Below, in pieces: positions 49,919-59,367 of a stretch of DNA of 64,000 nt. Position 1 is the stretch's first letter, and the number at the start of each line of letters is the position of its first letter. The notes under the pieces were generated by a model. That model was not told the DNA's origin and ran no database searches. It saw nothing but the letters and a program-made list of their open reading frames with translations. Source of the DNA: Flaviflagellibacter deserti (GTDB taxonomy: Bacteria > Pseudomonadota > Alphaproteobacteria > Rhizobiales > Methylopilaceae); contig NZ_JBHSJF010000001.1 in assembly GCF_042652085.1 (NCBI RefSeq), positions 124,001 through 188,000 of the forward strand. The letters run 5' to 3'. A program made the translations under genes and the position numbers.

Positions 49919-50111
49919 TCTTTCGTTCTCCCTTGTCCGGCGGGCCGCCAGAGCTTGCGCGGATTGCTGACGATTCCGTTCGTTGCGGTACGCCAGTAGT
50001 CGCACGGGAGATCGTGAACGCCTTCAAGGTTGCGATCCAGCTCAAATTGATCGATCGGCATCCAACGATGGGGTAGTCGCGCGCGTCACATCAATGTCCT
50101 AGGCTGGAACG

Positions 50112-50936
50112 ATGTCAGCCGCACCGCCCATCCGCCTTCTCATCTCCGACGTCGATGGCACGCTCGTCCATTACGACAAGAGCCTGTCAGATGTGAACAT
50201 CGCCGGCTTCCGCCGGCTGCGCGAGGCGGGCATCAGCGCCACCCTCATCAGCGCCAGGCCGCCGAGCGGCATCCAGTGGATCGCCGACGAGCTCGAGATC
50301 GAGCGGCCGCTCGGGGCTTTCAACGGCGGGACGATCTTCTCGAGGGACGGAGCGGTTCAGTTCGCGGTGAGGCTTGAGCCGGAGGTGGTTTCGATGGTGG
50401 TGGCCGCGCTGGACGAGGCCGGTGTCGAGCCCTGGCTTTTCGCGCACGGGCTCTGGTATGCGCGCTCCACCGGCAATCCTCATGTCCCACGGGAGATCCT
50501 GTCGGCGAGCGTGCAGCCGACCTTGGGATTCGACCTCACATCGCTGACCAAGGACGTCGACAAGATCGTCGGCGTCAGCGACGACCACGATTTGCTGAAG
50601 GCGGTCGAGGAAAAGGTGAAGGCGCTGGTCGGCGCGCGAGCCACGGCCGCCCGGTCGCAGGCCTACTTCCTGGACGTCACCGCGGTTCCGGCCAACAAGG
50701 GCGACGGCGTCGTCGCGCTGGCCAAGGCGGCCGGAGTGCCGCTTTCGGAAGTCGCGGTGATCGGCGACATGGCCAACGACCTGCCGATGTTCGCGAGGGC
50801 GGGGCTTTCGATCGCGATGGGGCAGGCGCCGGACGCCGTCAGGCAGGCGGCCAATTACGTTACGGCGTCGAACGACGAGGACGGCGTTGCCGCGGCCATC
50901 GACCGCTTCATCCTCAACAAGCTACCGGCTCGCTAA
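50112..50936 (+). CDS. Cof-type HAD family phosphatase
   Basis: A 274-residue member of the HAD IIB (Cof) group. Motif I is LLISDVDGTLVHYD (nucleophile Asp near residue 14), motif II is TLISARP, and the cap domain follows (GAFNGGTIFS). Motif III/IV is NKGDGVVALAKAAG, then VIGDMANDLPMFARAGLSIAMG. Cof-type enzymes dephosphorylate small sugars, nucleotides or cofactors such as pyridoxal and thiamine phosphates; the substrate cannot be named. The end overlaps the last bases of a small convergent gene. Confidence 0.9.
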   Translation: MSAAPPIRLLISDVDGTLVHYDKSLSDVNIAGFRRLREAGISATLISARPPSGIQWIADELEIERPLGAFNGGTIFSRDGAVQFAVRLEPEVVSMVVAALDEAGVEPWLFAHGLWYARSTGNPHVPREILSASVQPTLGFDLTSLTKDVDKIVGVSDDHDLLKAVEEKVKALVGARATAARSQAYFLDVTAVPANKGDGVVALAKAAGVPLSEVAVIGDMANDLPMFARAGLSIAMGQAPDAVRQAANYVTASNDEDGVAAAIDRFILNKLPAR

Positions 50937-51154
50937 AGCGAGCGCGGCACCGCGATGATCAGGGTGTGCTCGATGCCGTCCCGACGGCGGACGTGCATTT
51001 CCATTCGAGGGGCGACGAGTTGCCATCCCGGATCGGGCTGGCTCAGCACCATGTCGAGCGCCTCCCACGGCGCGACGACCCCGGTGTCATTGGCCGGTTC
51101 GAGCGCCGGCGGCTCATCCATGAAAAGCGTAAGCTGCGTCTGAGCGTGATCCAT
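50933..51154 (-). CDS. Small conserved-looking protein, unknown function
   Basis: A 73-residue protein starting MDHAQTQLTLFMDEPPALEP. The body has PWEALDMVLSQPDPGWQLVAP and HVRRRDGIEHTLIIAVPRSL, which looks like a small alpha/beta fold with a C-terminal beta-hairpin. There is no signal peptide or membrane helix. It overlaps the end of the phosphatase gene by four bases. I recognise no family. The even codon usage and sensible composition favour a gene, but the evidence is limited. Confidence 0.45.
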   Translation of the reverse strand: MDHAQTQLTLFMDEPPALEPANDTGVVAPWEALDMVLSQPDPGWQLVAPRMEMHVRRRDGIEHTLIIAVPRSL

Positions 51155-51239
51155 CGGCACACCGTTGCGAGCTGAGCGCGACGATATTGGGATCATAGGC
51201 CGGGGGCGCGCAAGTCCCCCGGCCTTATCAATAGTGCGA

Positions 51240-52196
51240 TCAGACTTCCTGGATCGCAGACAGTTTCCAGTCGGAATTGCGCGAGCGCACGAACGTCCAG
51301 AGCTCGGTCGCTTCGGTCAAATCCATGTCGCCCGAGACGACGTCGTTGGTCGTGCGGTCGCGCATGACATCCCGGCTTTCATAGCGCATGGCCACCGTGG
51401 CGTACTGATCGTCGCCTTCACGCCAGGTCTCCGACACATCGCCCTGCAGGAGCTTGATGTCCGAGACCTCGTTGCGGACGCCAGACGTCGCGTTCTGTCC
51501 GAGCTCCTCGGCCATGTACGACATGACCTCCGGCGTCGTGCGGCTGCGCAGCGCGGCATAGTCCTCGCGGCTATAGGCGGACTGCACCTCGTTCAGCATT
51601 TGCTCGAAGCGGTCGAGATCGGCCTGTTCGACCTGCGCCTCGGAGGCGAAGCCCGAGCCCATCGGAGCGGACGAGCCGGCACCGTTGTACTCGTAGGCGG
51701 AATGCTGGGGTCCCGTCGCCGTTGCCGGCTGCGGCGAACGCGCGGAGGCTTCGGCCGGACGCGACTGGCGATTGGCAAGCCAGCGCATGATCAAGGTGGC
51801 AACGATCATCGCGAGACCGATCTGCAGGATCAGGCCGAGCATGCCGGCAAGGCCGCCGAAGCCGTGACCCAGCAGCAGGCCGATCACACCGCCGATCAGA
51901 AGGCCGCGCATCATCGATCCGGCGAAGCCGCCGCCGAACATGCCGCCGGGGCGCTGGGCGTTGGCGGCCGCAGGCTGGTTCATCGCGGCGGGGTTGTTCG
52001 TCTGCGTGCGCGGCGACATCGAACGCTCGATCGGCGCCGTCGTGGGAGCCGTCTGCGTCGGCGCCGGCGCCTGGAAGGTCCGCGTGCCACGGCTGCCGAA
52101 GCTGCCGCTCCTGCGGGCGTCGGCATGATCCATGGCAATCAGGCTCATGCTCGCCGCCAAAATAAGGGCACTCACAATACCAGAAACGCGTTTCAT
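51240..52196 (-). CDS. Tim44-like domain protein, exported or membrane-bound
   Basis: A 318-residue protein with AGGAAAC before its ATG. It has a signal peptide (SGIVSALILAASMSLIAMDHADA), a Pro/Gln/Thr-rich linker, then a Gly-rich hydrophobic pair (GGMFGGGFAGSMMRGLLIG, GHGFGGLAGMLGLILQIG). The C-terminal part (about 185-318) is a Tim44-like fold: FEQMLNEVQSAYSREDYAALRSRTTPEVMSYM, ending WTFVRSRNSDWKLSAIQEV. This organisation is common in alphaproteobacteria, where such proteins may assist in membrane protein handling; the role is not proven. Confidence 0.87.
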   Translation of the reverse strand: MKRVSGIVSALILAASMSLIAMDHADARRSGSFGSRGTRTFQAPAPTQTAPTTAPIERSMSPRTQTNNPAAMNQPAAANAQRPGGMFGGGFAGSMMRGLLIGGVIGLLLGHGFGGLAGMLGLILQIGLAMIVATLIMRWLANRQSRPAEASARSPQPATATGPQHSAYEYNGAGSSAPMGSGFASEAQVEQADLDRFEQMLNEVQSAYSREDYAALRSRTTPEVMSYMAEELGQNATSGVRNEVSDIKLLQGDVSETWREGDDQYATVAMRYESRDVMRDRTTNDVVSGDMDLTEATELWTFVRSRNSDWKLSAIQEV

Positions 52197-52382
52197 GTTT
52201 CCTCGCAACTCCCAAAGCCGGGCGAAGCAACATATAGGTAGCTTTGTGTTCGCAGGCGAGCGCGTTCCTCCGAACCTTTCCAAAATTTCATCCGTTTTCG
52301 AACGGCTTGCCGTAGTTTTACTGATTGTCTGGGGGTCAAAACTCTCCACGTTCCGCGCCTAGTTTTGAGTTGAATGAGGGAG

Positions 52383-52700
52383 ATGAAGCCGATGAAGTGT
52401 CCGATCGACAGTGCGGAACTCGTAATGACGGATCGCCAGGGCATCGAGATCGACTATTGCCCGCAATGCCGTGGCGTCTGGCTCGACCGTGGTGAATTGG
52501 ACAAGATCATCGAGCGTGCGGCGGGCGGGCAGGCGGCTCCGGCGCCGCAGGCGACCTTCGCGCCGCCACCTCCGCCGCCCCAGCAGCGGCACTATGATGA
52601 CGACCGCAACTATGATCGCCGTCACCAGCAGCACCATGACCCGCGCTATGGACACCGCAAGAAAAAGTCGTTTCTTGGGGATCTGTTCGATTTCGACTGA
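52383..52700 (+). CDS. Zinc-ribbon (zf-TFIIB) protein with His-rich tail
   Basis: A 105-residue protein starting after GAGGGA. Residues 4-45 form a TFIIB-type zinc ribbon: MKCPIDSAELV, then IDYCPQCRGVWLDRGELDKII. Only one cysteine of the first pair is present (CPID), a frequent variant in this family. A Pro/Gln-rich stretch (APPPPPPQQ) follows, then a charged His/Asp/Arg-rich tail and KKKSFLGDLFDFD. The protein has no enzyme motif; it may bind metal or nucleic acid. It is divergent from the Tim44-like gene. Confidence 0.85.
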   Translation: MKPMKCPIDSAELVMTDRQGIEIDYCPQCRGVWLDRGELDKIIERAAGGQAAPAPQATFAPPPPPPQQRHYDDDRNYDRRHQQHHDPRYGHRKKKSFLGDLFDFD

Positions 52701-52864
52701 AAACGAACGAAGCTTCCAGCGCGCTGTAACTCACGGATGCAACTCCGCTATTCCGTTTGGCCAGGTTGAGCGATTCAGGGCACGTCCGTAAATTCGGAAT
52801 GCGCCGTTTCGAACGGCGGCCCTAGCCCGCACTCCAAGGACGTCAGCGACGAACCGGAGGCCTG

Positions 52865-53653
52865 ATGCTCGACATCCGACTGGCATTTTGCACCGCCGTT
52901 GCGCTCGCGTCGGCGGTTCCGGCGTACGCGCAGGATGCTCCGGATGTCTCCGAGCCGCCGGCGATGAGTTGCGACGACAGAAAGATCACGCCCGAACTGA
53001 AGCTGCTCTGCGACGGGATCGAGCAGAGTTATCGCGATGCGATGTCCGCGCCTCCCGAAGTGACGGGTACGATTCGCTCCGCGCCGCTACCCTCGTTGGC
53101 GCGGAGGCCGATCAATTCCGAATTGATCGGCGGCGGTTTCGATTTTCATCCGGACCGCACCAATCCTTTCGCTCTCGCGCCCGACCGCAGCGTCGGCGTC
53201 AGGGTGAAGGGAGCCGACACTCCGGTTCAGCTTTCGACCGAGATGGTCCAGCCCGGCGATCCCGAGGCCCAGTCCCGGCTGAACTGGGAACTCAAGGCGG
53301 AAAGGGGCGCCAGCGCCGTCCAGTCGGGAATGTTCGTCGGAGGTGCCGCGGCCGGGACCTACGAGCGCAGCGGGAGCGGCGAGAATGTCAGTGCCTTCGC
53401 GGGCGTCCGCAGGGTCACGCAGCCTTATGACGGCGTTCGCGTTGGATCGGAGATCGCCCCGCGTCTTAGCGTGACGGACGACGCGACGACCTCGATGAGC
53501 TTCGAGCCGAAGGTCAGCACCTCGGCCGAATTCGGCCGGATCGGGACCAGCGATTTCAGGGGCAGCCTCAACGCCGACGTCGGCTATCAACTGCCTGTCG
53601 GAGGCGATCCATCGCTCTACAGCGGCTTTCGCCTGTCGATCAGGCCACGCTGA
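52865..53653 (+). CDS. Exported protein of unknown function, beta-rich
   Basis: A 262-residue protein with a clear signal peptide (IRLAFCTAVALASAVPAYAQ). Two cysteines (SCDDRKITPELKLLCDG) near the mature N-terminus could form a disulfide. The remainder alternates short hydrophobic and polar residues and ends in FRLSIRPR, where repeated strands (VGSEIAPRLSVTDD, SFEPKVSTSAEFG, GSLNADVGYQLPVGG) suggest an outer-membrane beta-barrel-like or autotransporter-like fold. I do not recognise a family. It faces the SurA-like gene, with only three bases between the stops. Confidence 0.6.
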   Translation: MLDIRLAFCTAVALASAVPAYAQDAPDVSEPPAMSCDDRKITPELKLLCDGIEQSYRDAMSAPPEVTGTIRSAPLPSLARRPINSELIGGGFDFHPDRTNPFALAPDRSVGVRVKGADTPVQLSTEMVQPGDPEAQSRLNWELKAERGASAVQSGMFVGGAAAGTYERSGSGENVSAFAGVRRVTQPYDGVRVGSEIAPRLSVTDDATTSMSFEPKVSTSAEFGRIGTSDFRGSLNADVGYQLPVGGDPSLYSGFRLSIRPR

Positions 53654-53656
53654 CCG

Positions 53657-54592
53657 TCAACGATATTCGATCAGCGCCTTCTGGCGGAGCTCGGTCATCA
53701 TCTTCTCGGTCTCGCCCTTGCTGGCCTCGCCTGCGAGCTCGTTCGTGATTTCCTGGCGAAGCGCGGTGTCGTCTTGGACGCTCTGCTTGCCGCAGATCAT
53801 CACGATCTCGACGCCGACGCTGCTGAGGTCCGGAGCGGTGGCCTGCCCGACCTTCAACGCCTGCACCTGCTGGCGGAACGCGTCGCCCATCTGGCTGGAC
53901 TGACGCGTGATCTTTTCCTTGACCGCGACGTCGCGAAGGCTTCTGGCGAATTCCGCTCCCTGATCGCAGCTCTGAATCCGCGTGCGGAGCGTCTCGGCTT
54001 CCTTCTTTCGCTGCGCCACGACGGCGGGCGGCGGATTGGCCGGTGTTACGAAAAGGATCTGCTGGAGCGTGTAGACGTCGTTTGCAGCCTCGCCCTTCTG
54101 CTTCCGCTCGGTGATCTCGGCGGCGATATCCTTCTCGGCGATGCCGGAGCTCGCGCGGATCCGGAAGTTGACCAGCCGGCGCTGTATCAGCTGCGTGCGG
54201 ATGTTTTCCTTGAAGGTGCGGGCGCTGGTCCCCGCTTGGGCGAGGCCCTGACCCAGTTGGTCGGGTGTCATCTTGTTGCTCGCGGCCAGGCCGTTGAAGC
54301 GCTGGTCGACGTCGCTGTCCGACACGGTGACCGTGCGGCGCTTGGCTTCCTGCTGGACGAGCGTCTGGTCGACAAGCACGGCGAGCGCCTCCTTGTCCGT
54401 CATCTGCTTTTTCTGCGTCAGGCGGACGAAAGCCTTCTGCTCGGCCACGGCCGTCGAGGTGATCGGCGTGCCGTTGACGATCGCAACGATCCGGGTCTGG
54501 GCCGTTGCCGGCGCCTGCCAGCCGAAGAGGGCGGCGAGGATGATCGCAGCGATGGTCGGCGAGCGCATCTTGAAGAAAATTGGAACGCGCAT
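53657..54592 (-). CDS. SurA-like periplasmic chaperone/peptidyl-prolyl isomerase
   Basis: A 311-residue exported protein; the start at 54592 follows GAGAGAG. After the signal peptide (AAIILAALFGWQAPATAQ) comes the SurA N-terminal domain (RIVAIVNGTPITSTAVAEQ, VLVDQTLVQQEAKRR). It is followed by a region like the parvulin domain (YTLQQILFVTP, EFARSLRDVAVKE) and a C-terminal helix. SurA chaperones outer-membrane proteins. It does not lie next to lptD, pdxA or ksgA as surA usually does in this order, so it may be a second copy. The parvulin domain looks degenerate. Confidence 0.82.
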   Translation of the reverse strand: MRVPIFFKMRSPTIAAIILAALFGWQAPATAQTRIVAIVNGTPITSTAVAEQKAFVRLTQKKQMTDKEALAVLVDQTLVQQEAKRRTVTVSDSDVDQRFNGLAASNKMTPDQLGQGLAQAGTSARTFKENIRTQLIQRRLVNFRIRASSGIAEKDIAAEITERKQKGEAANDVYTLQQILFVTPANPPPAVVAQRKKEAETLRTRIQSCDQGAEFARSLRDVAVKEKITRQSSQMGDAFRQQVQALKVGQATAPDLSSVGVEIVMICGKQSVQDDTALRQEITNELAGEASKGETEKMMTELRQKALIEYR

Positions 54593-54687
54593 GAATGCTC
54601 TCTCTCGGGTTGCGGCACACGGCGCACGAACGAGATGCAACATCCTCTTCATTTTGGCAATTCCGCGACGCTGCCGCGGCGGGCGCA

Positions 54688-55122
54688 TCATTCGTTGCGA
54701 TAGACCTGGTGACAACCGCCGCATTGCGGCTGAACCGCGGCAAATGACGTTTTAAAATCCGCTTCTCCCTTCGCGGTGGCCGTGGCGGCGGCCTCGGCAT
54801 CCGCGGCGAGCTTCTTCACGCGTGCGTCGAAATCGGTCTTCTGGGTCCAGATTTCCGGCCTGGCGTTCTTGTCGCCGGTCTTCGCGCTGTCGGGGAACAG
54901 GGTCGAGAAGGTCTTCGCGTTGGCAGAGATCGTGTGGAACGCCTCTGTCGCCTTGGCCGCGTCGAACGAATCCTGGCCGCGGTTCATCCGGTTGATGGCG
55001 CCGAAGGCGCGGCCGATGTTCTTCATTGTCGGTTCGCGCGCGGAGATGGGATCCTGGGCCAGAACCGCACCTGCGGACAAAGCGAGAGCGGAAAACGCGG
55101 CCAGGGCAAGCATACGACGCAT
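54688..55122 (-). CDS. Cytochrome c' (class II cytochrome c)
   Basis: A 144-residue exported cytochrome. The signal peptide (LALAAFSALALSAGAVLAQ) is followed by a four-helix bundle with MKNIGRAFGAINRM in the first helix and the haem-binding CGGCHQVYR at the C-terminus, as in cytochrome c'/c-556. The start at 55122 has GGAG upstream. Such proteins bind NO or carry electrons in the periplasm. The gene is alone; no partner electron-transfer gene is next to it. Confidence 0.9.
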   Translation of the reverse strand: MRRMLALAAFSALALSAGAVLAQDPISAREPTMKNIGRAFGAINRMNRGQDSFDAAKATEAFHTISANAKTFSTLFPDSAKTGDKNARPEIWTQKTDFDARVKKLAADAEAAATATAKGEADFKTSFAAVQPQCGGCHQVYRNE

Positions 55123-55439
55123 CGGACATCTCCGAACGGGAACGATGCGGCGCACCCTATGCTGGAATTGTTCGAGAACGAAGACGCGGTCAAACCTTCC
55201 TGCTCACGATACGGTCAGGCGGACTAGGCCGTGAACTCATTAAGTTCGCTGGCCATCGGCCGCCCGAGAGTCCGCTTCCTGATTGTCTCCGGAAGCCGCC
55301 GCAAGCCGAGAGCACTTCCGTTGAGCGCCAAAAGCGGGTTGCGCCCAACTGGTTGCATCGAAGATAGAACGGATCCGTCGGCCGCGATCTCGCCAATCGA
55401 CCACGGACCGTCAACGTGATCGGATATCGTCAGCCTCCT
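55123..55439. other. Intergenic stretch without recognised gene
   Basis: About 320 bases between the cytochrome c' start and the DyP remnant. The short ORFs seen here on both strands show no domain or ribosome site. The stretch between the ordinary chromosome and the patchwork region starts here. Confidence 0.4.
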
Positions 55440-55852
55440 TCATCCGTTCAGGTTCGTGAGCCACTTCAATGCAGATATGCTCGGCATGAAGAAGTACTCG
55501 CCGCCGCAAAGCACATTGAACGTCTGGGTGCCGTGGATGCGCCGTCTAACCGGCTCCCTCGGAATGGTGAAAGGCGCCCCTTCCTCGTGCCGCCCGATGA
55601 TCCGGTCACGCTCGCGGCCGGCGCCGATGAAATTGCCACGTTGATTCACTCTTGCTGGAGGAATTCGAGCGTCGCCATAGCCCTGGCGCTGACGAACTGG
55701 ACGATCGCGCCGCGCGGCACTTCATCATCCTCTTCCGACAGAGCGTTCGGATCGTATGGCAGTCCGTAGGTCGTGCCACGCCTTCGCGCCCTGACGCTCC
55801 AGCTCCGCACGAGCGGCGGATTCAGAGGACGGATGGAAAGAATAAGCCCCGG
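55440..55852 (-). pseudogene. DyP-type peroxidase, C-terminal remnant with frameshift
   Basis: Two successive frames on the minus strand together encode the end of a DyP-type haem peroxidase. The first reads ILSIRPLNPP, RRRGTTYGLPY and RGAIVQFVSARAMATLEFLQQE, then a TGA at 55646-55648. The second frame continues with GNFIGAGRERDRIIG, FTIPREPVRRRIHGTQTF and GGEYFFMPSISALKWL to a stop at 55440. The pair matches the family's order with a +1 or similar frameshift at about 55645. The N-terminal two thirds are missing, cut at the GH31 gene. It is therefore a broken gene. Confidence 0.75.
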
Positions 55853-55895
55853 CGATTGGCCGGGCCTAGGTGCCGCCGCGCTTGCCTTCCCAACA

Positions 55896-58118
55896 TCAGT
55901 TCGCGGCGGTTGCGTCCTTAAGGTACGTCGCGAGAGCCGTAGCGTCGGGAGAACCCTTCCGTATGAACACGGCGGGCTTCCCGAGCGGCGCAGGCATGCG
56001 AGCCCACTCTCCTGGCTGACCCGCGTCTTTCCCTGTCCATGCATCGTTCCAAGCACTTCCTGTCGGAAAGTAGACCTCAACGGAATCGGCGCCCTTATCG
56101 AGAACCGGCGCCACCATGAGGTCTTCGCCAAGGAGAAACTGGTAGCGAATGTCATGCGTGTTGGGATCATCTGGATAATGCAGGAAGAGGTGGCGGACCA
56201 ATGGAAGGCCCCGCCCGTTGGCCTCATCCACGAGAGACTTTCGATAGGGGGTGAGAGCACGATAGATCGCCCCGCAAAGGCGGAGATGCTCCAGCATCTC
56301 TGGCGTGCTATCCGCCTCTATCGAAAGGTTCGGTGTTATCCCTTCCTGCGTGCGCATCACCGCGGTGAATGCGTTGAGCTCCATCCACCGCATCATCAAT
56401 TCTGGCGTCCGATTGATGATCGGTATCTCTTTCCCGGCGATGTCCAGCTTCAGGGCCACGTACCCGCCGATGTCGCTGTGCATCATGCTGAAGCCCGATA
56501 TGCCGCCTGACAATATTCCGACCAGTGCCGTTTTGATGCCGTCATACTCGTCCCAGGTCATTAGCTGATCACCGAGCCAAAACAGCGTCGAGATGCCCGG
56601 GCTTCGCGTGTAACCGGAGCGAGAAAAGAAAACCATCTCGTCGCCGTGACCGGTCTCGTCGATGACCTCTCGGCTTAGGCGTTGCCACTCTTCTGGAAAT
56701 TTGTTGTGCCACACCCAGGGATCCGCACCGCCGTACAGCTTTGCATCCAGAGGCAGGGCCTCGCCGAAGTCATTCATCCATCCGCCGGCGCCAGTCCCAA
56801 CCATGTTCGTCTTCATGACATTTTTGATCCAGGAGCGTGTTGCCGGATTACTCAGATCGATCATCCCGACCATGAAATTGGCATTCTTGATGAGGTATGG
56901 AGATCCATCCGCGTGCTGGACCAGATACCCCTTCGCCTTACCCTCTTGGAAAAGCTGGTCGTGACCTTCGATGGTTGCAAGGAACGGGTTGATGTAGGTG
57001 AGAATCTTGCCTCCGTCCTTGGCGATGTCGTCGACTAGCTGCCGCCAACCAGGGTAGTAGGCTTCATCCAGAAACCAGTTCCAGAAGAGCTGCGTTCCCG
57101 CACTCGTCGGATGCGTTCCAACCCAATCCTGAAGCCAAAGGCCAGCGACCGGAACACCAGCATCCTTCGTGCGCTGGATCCGCTCGCGCACTTTGTCGGT
57201 GCCGCCCATAATGCCGAGGATAATGCCGCTGTGGACCCACTCCGGCAGCTTTCGCATGCGGCCCGTGTACTCGGTGTACGCTTCGAGTAGGTCGACTGGT
57301 GTCTTGCCGTAGAGGATGCGACCAGACATCTTGCCAGACCAGATCTTGATCTGGATGGCGTCCGCCTTGCGCATGTCGAACTCACTGTATTCGTAGTCCT
57401 CCAGAAATATGCAGCGAAGGCGGCTTGTCATGATGTACGGGACCGGCTTCCCCGTGTGGAAGGGCGTTCCACCGCTGTCGTAGTCCAATAGGTTGACCAG
57501 TTCGGTCACAATGGGTTTGCCTCTCCCGATGCCATGCTCCTGCACAAGGATCGGGACGAGCTTTCCTTTTTGATTGAAGTAAGTCAGCTGGGACCCGCAG
57601 CCGAAAATGGCCTCATCCTTCGATGAGTCGATAGCCAAGACGACCCTGTTCAGTGAAGACGATTTGTCGCCCGTGAGCTTGATCGCGAACTGCAGGTGGG
57701 TCGGCGAAACCGCACTGAAGACGAGCGTATATGCGACGCTATCGGCCGGGCCCGATATCGTCCCAGAGACCGTCGCCGCGCTTCCCGCGACCTGAATGTC
57801 ATCGATCGTCGGGGATTCATATCGGGTCGTCACCGTGTCGTTGATTTTGAAGGTGCCTTCTGGCGAACCGACTTCTGTCACTGCCGCCGACGCTTCCTCG
57901 GCAGCGAGGAAATTTCCCCTCGACTGCGTCGCCCAGAGGACGCGATCTGGAGTCTGCTTGTGCGTGACGCTCAGCCCCTTCTCAGTCCGACTTAGAACGA
58001 AGTCGCCGACAGGATAGTTCATCCCAGTGTCAACCGCCGCTGCAGCACGTTGCGGCAGTGCGACGAGCGCCGCACCGGCCAACCCACCGGTGAACAAGTC
58101 CCTGCGCTTAATATCCAT
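55896..58118 (-). CDS. Tat-exported GH31 family glycoside hydrolase, sulfoquinovosidase-like
   Basis: A 740-residue glycosidase with a Tat signal (KRRDLFTGGLAGAALVAL). Catalytic features of GH31 are present: nucleophile Asp in GGWMNDFGEALPLDAKL and acid/base Asp in FWLGDQLMTWDEYDG, plus QDWVG, SRSGYTRSPG and the late MMHSDIGGY (His-Ser-Asp). All are strongly like YihQ-type sulfoquinovosidases, but the arginine they use to hold the sulfonate (before MWNW) is Gln here (AGTQLFWNW). The substrate may thus be a related alpha-glucoside. It lies between a broken DyP gene and a transposase gene. Confidence 0.88.
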   Translation of the reverse strand: MDIKRRDLFTGGLAGAALVALPQRAAAAVDTGMNYPVGDFVLSRTEKGLSVTHKQTPDRVLWATQSRGNFLAAEEASAAVTEVGSPEGTFKINDTVTTRYESPTIDDIQVAGSAATVSGTISGPADSVAYTLVFSAVSPTHLQFAIKLTGDKSSSLNRVVLAIDSSKDEAIFGCGSQLTYFNQKGKLVPILVQEHGIGRGKPIVTELVNLLDYDSGGTPFHTGKPVPYIMTSRLRCIFLEDYEYSEFDMRKADAIQIKIWSGKMSGRILYGKTPVDLLEAYTEYTGRMRKLPEWVHSGIILGIMGGTDKVRERIQRTKDAGVPVAGLWLQDWVGTHPTSAGTQLFWNWFLDEAYYPGWRQLVDDIAKDGGKILTYINPFLATIEGHDQLFQEGKAKGYLVQHADGSPYLIKNANFMVGMIDLSNPATRSWIKNVMKTNMVGTGAGGWMNDFGEALPLDAKLYGGADPWVWHNKFPEEWQRLSREVIDETGHGDEMVFFSRSGYTRSPGISTLFWLGDQLMTWDEYDGIKTALVGILSGGISGFSMMHSDIGGYVALKLDIAGKEIPIINRTPELMMRWMELNAFTAVMRTQEGITPNLSIEADSTPEMLEHLRLCGAIYRALTPYRKSLVDEANGRGLPLVRHLFLHYPDDPNTHDIRYQFLLGEDLMVAPVLDKGADSVEVYFPTGSAWNDAWTGKDAGQPGEWARMPAPLGKPAVFIRKGSPDATALATYLKDATAAN

Positions 58119-58614
58119 GGCGTGTCCCCCTCTATGAGTCTGGAAAACTCGTGGAGGTTTTCAGGCTGCGCGGGCAAGTGCCCTTCTCAGCGGGCAAGCA
58201 GCAGGCCCACACTCTCCGGAACCGTCACACTGTCAATGCTTGTATTTTCAAGCGTGCCGGATCGGCGCGGTCCTAGGTCGGCCGGCATAAACGCCCAGAC
58301 ACATGAGGCCCGAAACCACTCAGGGCGGCGCACACGGAGGCCTCGGAGGTGTCCTAGATCCAGGCCCAGCCAGCCCCCAAAGAAACCCTTCCAGTCTTCG
58401 CGGCGACGTATGGTTTGCTAAGAGCTCCATGAGGATGTGTGCGCGGCGGGTGCTCGTCACAGCCATTTGAATTTGACGTCCGCTTAGGGTCAAGAATCCC
58501 CGTCCAGCTGGCTTTGCGTACAGTCCGCAGTTGCGCAGATTCCGGAAGTTGGGGATCCCGCATTGAGTGCCATCGCATAGATGTGATTCCAAGCTCCCAA
58601 GAGGAGCACGAATC
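58119..58614. other. Intergenic region between GH31 gene and IS transposase
   Basis: About 500 bases with no supportable gene. A short hairpin, GCTTG-TATTTT-CAAGC, lies near 58240-58255 upstream of the GH31 gene, possibly regulatory. A matching left terminal repeat for the IS element was not found, so the end of the element cannot be placed. ORFs here show no domain. Confidence 0.4.
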
Positions 58615-59367
58615 ATGCGGTATGAACTCAGCGACTACGAATGGAGCGTCATCAGGCCGATGCTCCCGAACAAGCCACGCGGCGTCCCTCGAGTCGACGA
58701 CCGGCGCATTCTCAATGGCATCGTTTTGCGATCAGGCGCGCCGTGGCGCGATCTGCCGGAGAGCTTCGGCCCCTATACCACCTGTTACAATCGCTTCGTT
58801 CGCTGGCGCCGGGCGGGTGTCTGGGACCGCATTATGAATGCCGTCGCCGCTGCTCATGACGCAGCGGTACAAATGATTGACACATCGGTAGTGCGCGTGC
58901 ACCAGCACGGCGCCTGTATCGTCGGCAATCGCGAGCAACACGTGGGTCGTTCACGAGGCGGACTGACCAGCAAGATTCACGCGGTCGTGGACGCCGATGG
59001 CCTGCCGGTGGGCCTCGGCCTGACGCCCGGCGGAGCTCACGACAACAGGCTATGTTCGCTGCTCCTGACCGGATTGCATCAAGGAACAATGTTGCTGGCA
59101 GATCGCGGATATGACGCCGACTGGATCAGGGAGCTCGCCAGCCAGAAGGGCGCGTGGGCAAACATCCCACCCAAACGAAATCGCAAAGAGCCGATCTGCT
59201 TCAGCCCTTACCTTTACCGGGCGCGCAACCTGGTCGAGCGATTCTTCAAGATCAAGCAGTGCCGCCGTATCGCTACCCGCTACGACAAGCTCGCCGCCAA
59301 CTACCTTGCCTCCGTCAAGCTCGCATCAATCCAGCTATGGCTGCGCACTTATGAGTCCACGCCCTAG
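58615..59367 (+). CDS. IS5-family (IS427-like) transposase, with small deletions
   Basis: A 250-residue DDE transposase reading as a single frame. Its motifs are typical: LSDYEWSVIRPMLPNKPRG, SGAPWRDLPESFGPYTTCYNRF, first Asp in QMIDTSVVRVHQHG, second Asp in MLLADRGYDADWIR, Glu in LVERFFKIKQCRR. Compared with the family's usual text, two residues seem missing at NGIVLRSG (normally NGIFWVLRSG) and one at RFFKIK (normally RFFNKIK), suggesting small in-frame deletions. The start at 58615 follows AAGAGGAG. It ends 10 bases from the tonB stop. Mobility is doubtful because inverted repeats could not be found. Confidence 0.85.
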   Translation: MRYELSDYEWSVIRPMLPNKPRGVPRVDDRRILNGIVLRSGAPWRDLPESFGPYTTCYNRFVRWRRAGVWDRIMNAVAAAHDAAVQMIDTSVVRVHQHGACIVGNREQHVGRSRGGLTSKIHAVVDADGLPVGLGLTPGGAHDNRLCSLLLTGLHQGTMLLADRGYDADWIRELASQKGAWANIPPKRNRKEPICFSPYLYRARNLVERFFKIKQCRRIATRYDKLAANYLASVKLASIQLWLRTYESTP

